In this document: positions 36,991 through 46,984 of the stretch, in pieces | Layout: each line of letters begins with the position of its first letter | How positions within the stretch are numbered: the stretch's first letter is position 1 | NCBI GenBank assembly: GCA_024516035.1 | Contig: CM044964.1 | Location: 14,748,449-14,812,448, forward strand | DNA: 64,000 nucleotides | Direction: 5' to 3' | DNA from: Bactericera cockerelli | Taxonomy: Eukaryota; Arthropoda; Insecta; Hemiptera; Triozidae | The notes under the pieces: generated by a model | Databases searched by the model: none | Seen by the model: the letters and a program-made list of their open reading frames with translations, nothing else | Told to the model about the DNA's origin: nothing | Program-made: the position numbers and the translations under genes

Positions 36991-37509
36991 GATTCAACGT
37001 GCCTGTGAGATATAAATTGTAGGTACTTCTTTCGCTGAGAAGGCTGAGATCGAAATAGTAATAATTATTTTCAAATTGGCTTCCATCTCGGAAAAAACTT
37101 GTTTAAATTCTTAAAAAGGATAAAGAAATTTAAAACTATTAAACAAGAAGAATCACCAGACAAAAATTATTTTTGAAAAGATTAGAAAATGTAAACAATA
37201 ACACAGATGATTTTCACACAGAGGTGAAAATACCCTCTGTGCGAAATGGGCCATATTTCATAGAAAAATTGTAATTGCTCGTGAGCAAAGAAAATGTTTG
37301 CAAGCTTTATTTTTAGCTTTGTGATGGACATGTACCTTTTACTTCCATAGAAACAAAAGCTTTTGATATTTGATAAAAGAAAAAACTCTTTATTGTACTC
37401 AAAACTTTTTTATTGTAGATCGAAGCAACTCCTTTGGATTTCGGAAGAAAAAGCATTTCCTTCTTTTGAATAGGGCCCAATATTGCGCCTGTGCGGAAAC
37501 GGAATCGAG

Positions 37510-37952
37510 CACTGAGGTCATATAACATAGAGGGAACCCGATGTATCAAGATTTGCGTTCAAAAGGGACCATCAGCTGATTTCAAAATCAATGCCGGACT
37601 TGTAGTAATTTTTCTCTCGCGAAAGAGTGGGTACCTAAACTACCTAATTCTTCTGAGATAATATTTTTACTATTTTCATACTTACATATTAGTAATTTCT
37701 GTCTTTGCTTCCTCTTTTACTTTCCTTATTTTCTACTTATTATGTTGTAATATAAGAGTTGGTATCTGACGTGAAAATTAAAGATGTTTAGATGTCCGCC
37801 TTTACATGAAGTAAACAAAAAATTCAAATAAATTGAACCAATCAGAACCCGGGATTTGTTGAAAGAGGGACCATCAGCTGTTCAAAGTTAGACGCATAAA
37901 TTTGTTCAACTCGAGATAGGTAAGGTTCCCTCTATATTATATGATCTCAGTG
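37510..37952. mobile_element. hAT-type MITE, 443 bp
   Basis: An 8-bp duplication, GAATCGAG, at 37502-37509 and 37953-37960 flanks inverted ends CACTGAGGTCATATAACATA and its near-perfect inverse (29 bp, two differences). It is inserted in the 2.7-kb element. The interior shows inverted gggaccatcagctg blocks. Confidence 0.85.
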
Positions 37953-38164
37953 GAATCGAGAGATTCATAAGTCACAATTTATATACTTAATTGGCCAAAA
38001 AATTTCAAAATCCCGACGGTTGTCCCTAAAGTAGATTTAGGGACGTTCAAAAATACGGGCCTAAGTCACCCATTGCATACTGTCTAAGATAGGGAAAACC
38101 GACACTTACCAACGACTTAAGTTATTGATGTTGTCTGTTAATTCCGCCCTTATCACTTATCAAA

Positions 38165-38520
38165 GAGGTTTCATGAGCTTTTCGGCTATGCTCCCACCCC
38201 TCTCCTAATATGCTGCTGTCCCATCCCCCACCCCTCACCCCCACCCCACAAGATCTGTCTCGACACATTCATCTACTCGTCTACCCTCACCTATTACAAT
38301 CCTCTGTGCCCGAGATACCAGCATAAGGCGTGAGAACACATCGAGAAGACCCGCGATCGATTCTCCGTGAGGGACAGAAAATTTACCCACGCTTTCAGCT
38401 GTAGATTTTCCTTCATCCAGGTGGTTTGTTGTGGGACTCCTGGTCGCGTGCCCGACACGAAGGTTTTAGATTACAAGTGTCCTGTACCCCTGGGATATTC
38501 TCATGATTTATTTCTGAGTT
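38165..38520. other. Intergenic, nothing recognised
   Basis: C-rich stretch (38190-38260) and unique-looking sequence without coding signs. Confidence 0.35.
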
Positions 38521-38521
38521 T

Positions 38522-38700
38522 TTTTTAAGCTTTATTAGGTAGAACAAGAAATATATACAGTAGAATACAATGAAATATCAAGAAAAACAAAAATATTAAA
38601 CAAATATACAAGAAGAAAAAAAGAGAATGAAGTTAATGTCCTACTTAAAGGGCGGGCTTATTGCCTGTGGCAATCTCTTCCACCCAACCCTTTTGAGTTG
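38522..38700 (-). repeat. 3' end of a non-LTR retrotransposon, reverse
   Basis: Starts aagctttattaggtagaaca and ends with aagggcgggcttattgcctg and tggcaatctcttccaccca, the reverse of the family tail. Confidence 0.65.
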
Positions 38701-38884
38701 AATCTGGACATAAGAGATCTCAAGGGACTGGAAATGTTTTCTCTTGTATCCAGGTTTTTTCACTTAGAGAGGTTAGTTTACCTTGTGGAGAGAAAATTTG
38801 GAACTTGAAATTGTTCTCTTATATCCAAGTTCGACTCCCGACTATTTTTTTAAATGTCTTAAGTCTCGAGTAAATAGAAACATA

Positions 38885-39010
38885 TATTTTTGTATTAATC
38901 GCAAGAGTGGTGTCACTCAAACCAGCCTTACTGAAATTATCCATATTTGAGCGTCGAACCACCGACCTCCAAGTTACGGGCCTGCTGCCTTGACGATCGA
39001 CTATCGAAGT
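38885..39010 (-). repeat. SINE family B, reverse, diverged
   Basis: Contains gagcgtcgaaccaccgacct and ccaagttacgggcctgctgc. Upstream DNA at 38720-38840 carries the pogo-like ttctcttatatccaagttcg sequence. Confidence 0.55.
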
Positions 39011-40010
39011 TTGGTTGAATTCTCAATCTTAAAAATCTCAAGTATTAATGAAATTAAAAAAGAAAACTTTTTTCAAGTTAGAGTAGGAACTAAAGAATCA
39101 TATTCGGACTGAAAAGTATGATTAAGTTTATTTAGTTGTTATGGAATGGCGTTGCCTACCAATGCCAAAAAAAACAGTGTTCTTACTTTAATTTTAAGAA
39201 AACCTTTTTTTTTATGTCAGTAATACCTACAAGGTAGGTTGTAGGTTGTAGGTAGGTTGTAAAAATTTTGAACGGTATTACCATTATTTCGCTGGGAACT
39301 TTAAACAGATTCGAGATATGTACGGTACGGGCCATGTCAGGCCAAAAAATAATAACGTTGACGCCCCTAACAGCTAGGGTTGACGTTGGGAAGGTGATTC
39401 GGCCGTAAAATGTAGAAGCAGGAGTGCTAGAACCAACCAACCTCAACCATAAGGAGGGTGTTGAACATAACCGACCCCAAGTCAATATGAAAAAAATGAT
39501 GATGTACCCTGTATATTATTTTATTACATAGATGAATGAATCATAAGAGATACTATGCGGCACCCTGTACTTTGCTTTTTATTAATAAGGATGTGTCCAA
39601 TTTAGCTTGCGACAAGAGAGGAGAGTTGAAGAATTTAAGAGTGAGGAAGTAATAGAGACAACACTGAAAATTTGAGGCAAGCCAGCGGTCTATTTCAGTC
39701 TAACACTTCCACAAGGGTTCTTTTCACATTGAATTTACAACAACAACAAACTAGCTTTTACCGTTCTCGAGATATCGTGTTCACACACAGACGGACGCAC
39801 GGACCAATGGCCGAAAACAACTATTTTGGTATCCTGAGGCTATGATTCGTCCAGAAATGTGAAAAACTGGATAGGTCAAATTTACGACGAATACAATACT
39901 TTCCCTATTATAGGATAAGGAAAGTAAAAATGTAAAGAGATCACCTCACATAAGGAAAGCGATTTTTATTTCGCAGTTTAAAAGGAAACTCCCAACAAAA
40001 TAGTATACTG
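39011..40010. other. Intergenic, degraded repeats only
   Basis: A short tandem of aggtaggttgt occurs near 39225-39260, and a segment at 39425-39480 resembles the 3' body of the SINE at 25472. No exon was recognised. Confidence 0.35.
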
Positions 40011-40014
40011 AATG

Positions 40015-40229
40015 CACCAACATTGAATGCACCAGTTCTCGTAGGATCATCAAAGTAAAGCAACGTCCAGCTAGGTGAAGTCTTCGTGATGCTGGCAATC
40101 CGACACAACCTAGGCTGGGTGAGGTTAATGTGAGTACGAGGTTTCTGAGTTTCCTGCGAATGGAGGGTAACACTCCCGTCGTGATATGACCATGCAGTTG
40201 AAAGCGACGTTAAACCCAAAAAAAAAAGA
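40015..40229 (+). repeat. 5S-derived SINE, head internally deleted
   Basis: Head parts ccagttctcgtaggatcatc and aagcaacgtccagctaggt, then body cctaggctgggtgaggttaa, gaatggagggtaacactccc and gacgttaaacccaaaaaaaa. The segment corresponding to the second half of 5S is missing. Confidence 0.75.
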
Positions 40230-41350
40230 AAAATCCTGTGGTATCCACAATATAATTTGAAGAGGCTCATGGTTCACAGACTTAACCACAAAGAATAATT
40301 CATACACAAACTCATGAAAAATTGTTGAGGAAGCACCGTGCAGGAAAGCGTCCAAGTATAATTCAGACAGCATACAGATAGAGTGCTACCTATATAAATA
40401 AAAACACAATGAAAATATGATGTTGTTCTGTAATGAATAACATTCCCCAGCTACTAGTGACACATGAGTTCCTCAGGAGTTGAGTGATATCCAGGGGACA
40501 CGGGTTCGAATCCTGGCTGGGTAAAAATTGAGTGCTGCGTACATTATTTGGATATCCTTGGTTCACTCGTACAGTTGTGTCGCGTCTCACGTCGTGAGGA
40601 AAAATGAGGCAATGCTGTAGTGTGTAATATATACCTGCATTTTTTAAATTCCAATCAAATGGTATTTTTTTTAAAACCAGAAAGCATTTTGCTCAAGTTG
40701 ACCTATCAATAGCTCGTACATACCTATATATGCATGGGAACTATGTTTTCCGTTACCTTACACTCTGCAGCGCTGTCTCTTTTTTTGTATAGGACGTTCT
40801 TCACACCTCGGCCGAGGTGTTTAATTTTACTTGTAGATACGTACAAAAATGTTCAAAATGCATCAAATCCCTCAAAGCCTCTACATACTTATGTAAACCT
40901 ACGTATACGCGATGAGTATAGAATATTTAACAGGTAAATCTTTTTAACTATGGGGGATTATATTATTTTTTGGTCGCTTCCCTTAACTTGTTTCACTTGA
41001 AAAGATCGACACAGCATGATTACCATATAATTACCCTTATAGAGATGATTTTTCTAACAGAACTACTTTTAAAAAATATCTAAACACTATAAAAAACTTG
41101 GAACTTGGAAATCACACAATGAACCAACCTGCGATATTTTATTTACATATCTTTGATTTTGATCTCCCAATTTTTTTATAACCTGCACCTCCCCTAATTT
41201 ATTCTTTGATGATCTTTTGAAATTATTTTATTTCAAAGGAAACGACTCCACTTCACAGGCTGGTTGAGGTCAGCTTGGAAAGGTCACCATAAGCGAATGA
41301 GATGAAAGGTACTTATGATTTTGAGCCTACAGAACATACATTATTTCAAG
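40230..41350. other. Intergenic, nothing firm
   Basis: A B-box-like gggttcgaatcctggctggg at 40500-40520 suggests an isolated tRNA-like SINE head. Otherwise no feature was recognised. Confidence 0.35.
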
Positions 41351-41358
41351 ACAGTATA

Positions 41359-41625
41359 GTCACCGTTGCCGAGTGAGCTAGCGCGCTAGGCATTGCACAC
41401 ATGGTGACCTGGGTTCGATCCCCAGCGGGGCAGGAATTTTTCTGTTCTGTACTTGGATGTTCGGGGTGCACTCATAGCTCGTGAGGAAAAATGAGTAGTT
41501 ACTTGTATGAGTAACGACCAGTGGTGGCATTACCAGAGTAAAAAGAAATTAATGTAATAAAATTAGAAAAGTGAAGGAGGCTCTTAGTAATGCTGCGTTA
41601 CCCACAAAAATTGTCAAAATGCCGA
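41359..41625 (+). repeat. tRNA-derived SINE, family A, well preserved
   Basis: Head ccgttgccgagtgagctagc, B box gggttcgatccccagcgggg, body cgtgaggaaaaatgagtagt and gaccagtggtggcattacc, tail gttacccacaaaaattgtc. Confidence 0.85.
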
Positions 41626-42011
41626 CGCTTTCAAAAGAGTGATTGGCTTTATTATTATTATTAAACTATTTATTAGATTATTAGAAGAACATAATATATG
41701 TACAAACAAATAAAGGTAATAATTAAAATACAAAATTGACAAATTGATTTCTTGTCATTTTTATTGATTGTGATTATTATTATGTATTTGAAAAAGAAAA
41801 AAAAAGTTTCATTGATTATTATAGTGTATTTAAAAAGATTAGTCCCAGGATCTATTTACCTATTGTTTTACAGCTTTTTGTTAATATGTACCAAGTATTT
41901 TTGTGCCAACCATTGTAATATTTTTTGTTTAAAAATAAATACAATTATCTTATCTATCTATCTATCTACAAAATTGACAGTATAAATAAAAACAGGGAAA
42001 AAATACATACA

Positions 42012-42065
42012 TATGTCCTAACTAAAGGGCGTGGTTATTGCCTATGGCAATCTCTTCCACCCAAC
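42012..42065 (-). repeat. Short 3' fragment of the non-LTR retrotransposon
   Basis: Contains aaagggcgtggttattgcct and tggcaatctcttccaccca. Confidence 0.55.
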
Positions 42066-42069
42066 CCTT

Positions 42070-42565
42070 AGAATATTACCTAGGCTGAAAAGAAAACTAC
42101 CCCGACTGTGGACGACCGTCTAAATACATATCTGTGTCGTGTGTATCCTATCCAGGTACGGATAACTTACTGTAACATACCCCTACAGCGTACAGCTGAC
42201 TCTGCAATGACGGAAGACCCTTCTCTCTAGATCCAATGATCCATAGCGACCCCTGTAAGGGTACTTTAAGTGACTCACCCAGAGAGAGGGGGGGGGGCAT
42301 ATCGCACGTGGTCCAGGCTAATTATTCGCATCAGAGGGAGGCACACACCCCCACTCCAGCACAGCCCGTATGGGTCGCATGCCTCCACTTTCGGTTTAGA
42401 ACCTCATATTAAACCCTCACTTTTTTTAGTTCTCTCCAGCCTGGTGAGTGATTGTGCATTGCAGGAAGAACTCACATTAGGGTTTATTATTATTAATTAT
42501 CATGCTTGTCCATGTTAACAAAGTAGAAGTGCAAAGCTCTTAAATTCGTCAAATTTCCCTTTTTC
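42070..42565. other. Intergenic, nothing recognised
   Basis: Less AT-rich than its surroundings (42200-42400) but without a supportable exon or promoter. Confidence 0.3.
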
Positions 42566-42571
42566 AAGATG

Positions 42572-42665
42572 AGTGTTTCACGGACTTTTTTATTTTGTAG
42601 CCATGAAAAAGCAGCTTCTGTAGACGCTTGTGATCTGTGTTGTAGCTTGCTTATCATGTAGTATG
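42572..42665. repeat. Dispersed repeat family F
   Basis: Has gtgtttcacggactttttta, gcagcttctgtagacgcttg and tgtgttgtagcttgc. Confidence 0.55.
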
Positions 42666-42780
42666 CCCAAGATTTTTATCTAATATCCAGGTTTCTCTTA
42701 TAAAGAGGTTAGTTTTTTTTTGTAGAGAGATAAATTTGACCTGAAAATCGACCTTATTTTGACCAACAACCGAAAACTAA

Positions 42781-42930
42781 ATTTGACCAACAACCTCAGT
42801 GGATGGATCGATAATGCGGCGGACTTGTAATCAGTAGGTTGGTGGTTCGAGTCCCAAGTTAAGCAGAAATTTAGTAAAGCTAGTTTGAGTAGTTGTGATA
42901 TCACGATTATGTTTAACACAAATTAATATG
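42781..42930 (+). repeat. tRNA-derived SINE, family B
   Basis: Head aacctcagtggatggatcga, B box ggtggttcgagtccc, tail gtttaacacaaattaatatg. Confidence 0.7.
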
Positions 42931-42957
42931 ATAACCTTAACGAAATTTGAGCTGGAA

Positions 42958-43310
42958 ATCTTTCTCTTATATTAATGTTTCTCTTATATCAATGTTTCTC
43001 TTTTAACTATTTTTGTTATATATCAATGTTTCTCTTTTAACCAGTTCTGTTATATCAATGTTTCTCTTTTAACCAGTATAAACAGAAAAGTGAGAAGTTG
43101 TACTAGATGTACATGAATATCAGAACATACCTGGACAGCTGTTTTCAGCTTATTTGCTCTCATCAGCAGGTAGGTAATAGTTCTGAATATTCATGCCATC
43201 AACTAACCTCTCTATTTTAATCAGTATAAACAGAAAAGTGAGAAGTTGTATATTAGATGTACATGAATACATGTTTCTCTTTTAACCAGTTCTCTTATAT
43301 CCAGGTTCGA
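42958..43310. repeat. Tandem repeat of pogo-like sequence
   Basis: Repeated units of tcaatgtttctcttttaacc, plus a longer direct repeat beginning gtataaacagaaaagtgaga (about 43077 and 43225). It ends ccaggttcgactgta, the inverse of the 27751 family. Confidence 0.65.
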
Positions 43311-43714
43311 CTGTATGTCTTTCTCTTTCCCTCTTCATGCCTTCAGCTCTTGAAATTTCCCGACAGACCTCTATGATTCCAACGCGTGTCCTCCCTCTTC
43401 AACTGCAAGCTGCTCCCTCTCCTAGGTTCTGAATCATCCCACTCCCTCACCTAGGCTCTGCTGGCATGCGGGTATAAGCATCGCGCCAGTGTCATGTTGA
43501 GAACTTATGCCGTGATCTGACAGCGTGAAGCTTTCCCAGAGCTTAGGATCATAACTGCGTTTGATAATAAGATATCTTTTTTTAGGGCAAGGGCTAGCGA
43601 TTGTTAAAGACCTCTCTTTCAGTATTATTATAGACTGAATGGAGTTCCACAAGAGAAGCACCAAATATCACACCGACCTCTATTTAGATCTATTGTGACC
43701 AGTCGATTCTAATT

Positions 43715-43865
43715 CGGATGTACGTCCCAATTTGAAGTAGTCAGGACGGAGGTTTTCCCCTCCATTCGCTGGGAATCGTACCAGCTACCCATATTAACCT
43801 CACCCAGACTGGGTATAATTGCCAGCCACACGTGTTTTGATGGAACAAAATTTTCGTCGAAAAGT
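43715..43865 (-). repeat. SINE family D body, reverse
   Basis: Contains aagtagtcaggacggaggtt, ccattcgctgggaatcgtac and cacccagactgggtata. Confidence 0.6.
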
Positions 43866-43895
43866 GGATCAGTGGATGTGCCAAAGGCACACAAT

Positions 43896-44009
43896 TAGAT
43901 TTATAAAACAGGATTAAGATAATCCTGTTTGGTTGTGATTGGTTGAAACTCCGATTTGAAGGCGTGTCTGACTTAGCTTAAGTTAAATCCTGTTTCATAA
44001 TGTGACCCT
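43896..44009. mobile_element. Palindromic MITE, 12397 family
   Basis: Ends tttataaaacaggattaaga and ttaaatcctgtttcataatg are inverted copies of one another; the centre has gattggttgaaactccgatt as in the 12397 copy. Confidence 0.6.
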
Positions 44010-44199
44010 CAGACGCAAAGCAAGAAGCAAGTCGGGTGTAGTAAGACAGAAAGTGAGTAAAGTGCCTTTTAAATCCTAGTCAGCACATAATTAAAAGTGT
44101 TTATTCCATAAATTGACAATCGGATCTTATACATTCACAATATAATAAATAATAACTATATTATGTAAATATTTTTTTAAAATTAATATGGTATTTGTT

Positions 44200-44330
44200 T
44201 TGTTTAACGTCGCTTTCGACTGCATGGTTCTATCACGACGGGGGTTTTAACCTCCGTTCGTTGACTCACAAACTAAGCTACTCAAGTTAACCTCTGAACC
44301 TCTGACCCAGCCTGAGTGAGGCCGGGAATA
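44200..44330 (-). repeat. Body of the 5S-type SINE without its head
   Basis: Starts taacgtcgctttcgactgca and ends aggccgggaatag; the 5S-like head that should follow is absent. Confidence 0.65.
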
Positions 44331-44699
44331 GTCTAATTTGATTTTAGTCTGATATTATTTGAATTTAGTCTGATGATCAGACTTAAAACTCACTTCTTCT
44401 CGGTAGTGAGTTTGAAGAAATGTTTTACCTTTGAAATATATTATGTCTCATGATTATAATCATAGTCTAATTTGATAGTTTGGTGTTCTACAAACTTGAG
44501 ATGGGAGATGGGACGCATCATACTAGGTGCTGTGGTGTCTGACAAGAGACCCCCACATAGGAGTGAAGTAGCAACAGACAGCGCAGGGAAGTGGCTTGAT
44601 GTGAATTTAATTGAGAATGAGTGCCGTGGTCAATTGAGCTTAATTGAAATGAGAGGGGGGGACGATCAAGGGGAATATCTCTCTCTTGCTCTCTCTTTC

Positions 44700-44835
44700 T
44701 TTACAGAGAAGAGAAGAGAAGAGAAGAGAAACCGAGAAAGAAAGAGAGATAGGAACAGAGAGGTAAAGAGAGAGATAAAGAGAAAGAGAGAGAGAGAGAG
44801 AGAAGAAGGGAGAGGAGAAATAAAAGCAGAGAGAA
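44700..44835. repeat. GA-rich simple repeat
   Basis: Interrupted (GA)n / (GAGAA)n. The open frame across it is a by-product of the repeat and not called as a gene. Confidence 0.85.
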
Positions 44836-44977
44836 AGGGAGTAGGACTTATAATATTATTATTGAGTCATCATCGAACTCTGGGAACATATCGTAATATT
44901 AATAACAAGAGATATTTTATTTGTATAAGGACGAACTACCCAGCAGTTGTTTGGTGCGATTGGTCCAAACTATAATA

Positions 44978-45297
44978 ATACTCTTTAGTGGAAGGTAAAA
45001 ACCAAGCGAGGTTAATGCTCAAAGCATTTAGTACCTCTGAAGCCTTCAAAGCATTTTCTACCACCTAACTAACTGTCTGTTTGGAGCTGTAAACAATTGA
45101 ATATTTTGAATTTCGGACCGCCATATAGTCGATGTGGTTACGGCGCAAGACATAATGTAAAGAAACCAGCCTATAGATCCCTGGATTGGATTTTTTCTCA
45201 TTTATTTGAAAATGTGACATTTTGACCACATAATGATGATTAGGTGGTAAAAAATGATTTGAGTATCAACCTCGTCTAGTGCTTACCTTCCACTAAA
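44978..45297. repeat. SINE family G pieces in inverted arrangement
   Basis: ctctttagtggaaggtaaaa at the left and ttaccttccactaaagggt at the right are inverted; internal duplicates of caaagcatttt occur. Probably two fragments facing each other. Confidence 0.5.
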
Positions 45298-45718
45298 GGG
45301 TGTTTTTATACCATTGAAAGAACAAAAATCTATAATTTCGCACCTATTCGAAATAGAGTGAACCTTCTTCATTCATCTACTTTTGAATAAATAAAAAAAA
45401 CCCTTATCTGCATGAATACTATGAGTAAATACTTGGTAAAAGAAATTGACACACCACTATGTCCACTATACCTAGTTCCTAATCAATAAGGAAACACACA
45501 ATACTGGTGATGTGTCATCAAGCTCGCCGGGAGGCGAGCGCTCGTCAAGTAGAAGTAGCACACGCCACCGGCCTATATTAACACGAAACAGAAACACAAA
45601 AATTTGTATATTTGACACATCCACTGATTTAAATATTTTGTAAATGCTTGGCAACATTAGCTGGTTTGTGATTATATGTTTAAAACATTTATTTTGTAGT
45701 TAAGAGGTGATAAATTTA

Positions 45719-45952
45719 TCTTAATATATAAATGTCAAAGACACTGACTGACCACTCACTGATCATCGCTCTACAGCCCAAACCGTAAATCCTAGGAAGT
45801 TGAAATTTGGTAGGTAGCTTTGTCTTATAGTCTAGATGTGCAATAAGACGGGATTTTTTGAAACTCCCACTACAACACCTGCCATTGGCGAAAAAGGATT
45901 TTTTGCTTTCACGGCCATGCCTCGGCCCGCAAAGCGGGCGACAGCCCGCTAG
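45719..45952 (+). mobile_element. Short non-autonomous Helitron, 234 bp
   Basis: Starts TCTTAATATATAAATG and ends CTAG, inserted between A (45718) and T (45953), as Helitrons do. A perfect 6-bp hairpin, GCCCGC-AAA-GCGGGC, lies about ten bases before the end. There is no target duplication and no coding capacity. The interior gaccactcactgatcatcgc is typical of arthropod Helitrons. Confidence 0.85.
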
Positions 45953-45997
45953 TATTTCATAAAAATAAAAAATCTATTACCAGAATTCATTCTGGCT

Positions 45998-46160
45998 GGG
46001 GGACTTTAAACAATGAGTAGAACAGCATTGACTTGGTACTGGGGCCCTAGTCAATTATTAGCCTCCTTGTAAAGACAGTGGTAGAAGTGCTGAGTCATTC
46101 CTCCACTGTCTGTCTACCATCGTTCACGATGACGCCACCCTATGATAATGATGATGATTA
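45998..46160 (+). repeat. Dispersed repeat family E
   Basis: Shows gctgggggactttaaacaat, gtggtagaagtgctgagtca and a terminal GAT microsatellite. Confidence 0.7.
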
Positions 46161-46734
46161 CCAGAATTATTTGTTCCGTGAAACAATTTATAACTGAAAG
46201 TAACCTACTCAAACAGGGATTAACTAGAACTATGTAACGGTGTGTAGTTGATATCAGAGTAGGTAATTATTTTATCAAGATAGAGCACATCATCAACATA
46301 CACAAAGAGAGAAAGAAAGTAAAATTTATTCACAAACAACAGACTAAAAAATTTACAAGGAGCAGGGACTCTGATTGTTAAGTCTCCTCGTAAATAAATA
46401 TCATTAAAAAAAAAAAAAAAAAACAAAAAAACATTTACAACATATCTACATAAATCAGTGGATGTGTCGAATGTACAATTTTTGTACAGTTGAGATCAAA
46501 TCTAATTTATTGAAAGTTTTTTTTAAAAAAAAACTCTTAACAACTCTTATGATAATACACATTGGGTGTCAAATATGAATGTATCTATTCTCAACTCTAG
46601 ATATTTAAACTCAAAGCTGTGCTTATTTACACCGGACAGTTGGAATGAGGCGATACTCACGCTTAAAAACTCTAATCTAATACCGAAAGAATTCTGATGG
46701 ATGTTTTTTAGGGTAATTAGAAATAAGCCATAGC

Positions 46735-46982
46735 CAACGTCGATGGCACGTTGAATACACCAGTTCTCATTCAGTCACTGCAGTTAAGCAACGTCCAGCG
46801 AGGCTAGGACTTGAATGGGTGACCGTTCAAATTTGAACCCTCGTGACTATTCCCGGTCTCACTCAGGCTGGGTGAGGTTAATTTGAGTAGCTGTAAACCC
46901 CCGTCGTGATATGTTGTCTACATTCAACATGCAGTTGAAAGCGACGTGAAACCCAAATTAAAAAAAAAGAAAAAAAAAAGAT
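46735..46982 (+). repeat. 5S-derived SINE
   Basis: Head gccaacgtcgatggcacgtt, agttaagcaacgtccagcga and gaatgggtgaccgttcaaat. The body has actcaggctgggtgaggtta and aaacccccgtcgtgatatg. An A-rich tail ends beside an AAGCCAT repeat that also precedes the head, a possible target duplication. Confidence 0.85.
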
Positions 46983-46984
46983 AA

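Larger units (their letters stand above)
35359..38061. mobile_element. 2.7-kb non-autonomous TIR element, TAA duplication
   Basis: Ends GGCCCGTATTTTTGAAC and its inverse are flanked by TAA (35356-35358 and 38062-38064). The uninterrupted MITE copies show that the empty site has one TAA, so the duplication is real. TAA suggests PIF/Harbinger mobilisation. There is no transposase. The interior holds two reversed 5S-type SINEs (36205-36400 and 36850-36990), a reversed tRNA-like SINE (36430-36660) and a hAT-type MITE. A second copy starts at 61959. Confidence 0.88.
35315..38149. mobile_element. Tourist-type MITE interrupted by a 2.7-kb element
   Basis: TTA at 35312-35314 and 38150-38152 flanks ends gggcggaattaatagacg and taattccgccc. 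It is the same MITE as 14926-15054, but split after ggcgctaa by the element at 35359-38061. Confidence 0.85.

Noticed and set aside
44472..44975. 167-residue open frame ending in Arg/Glu-rich sequence
   Set aside because: More than a third is encoded by GA simple repeat, the rest has no recognisable family, and there are no splice or promoter signs.
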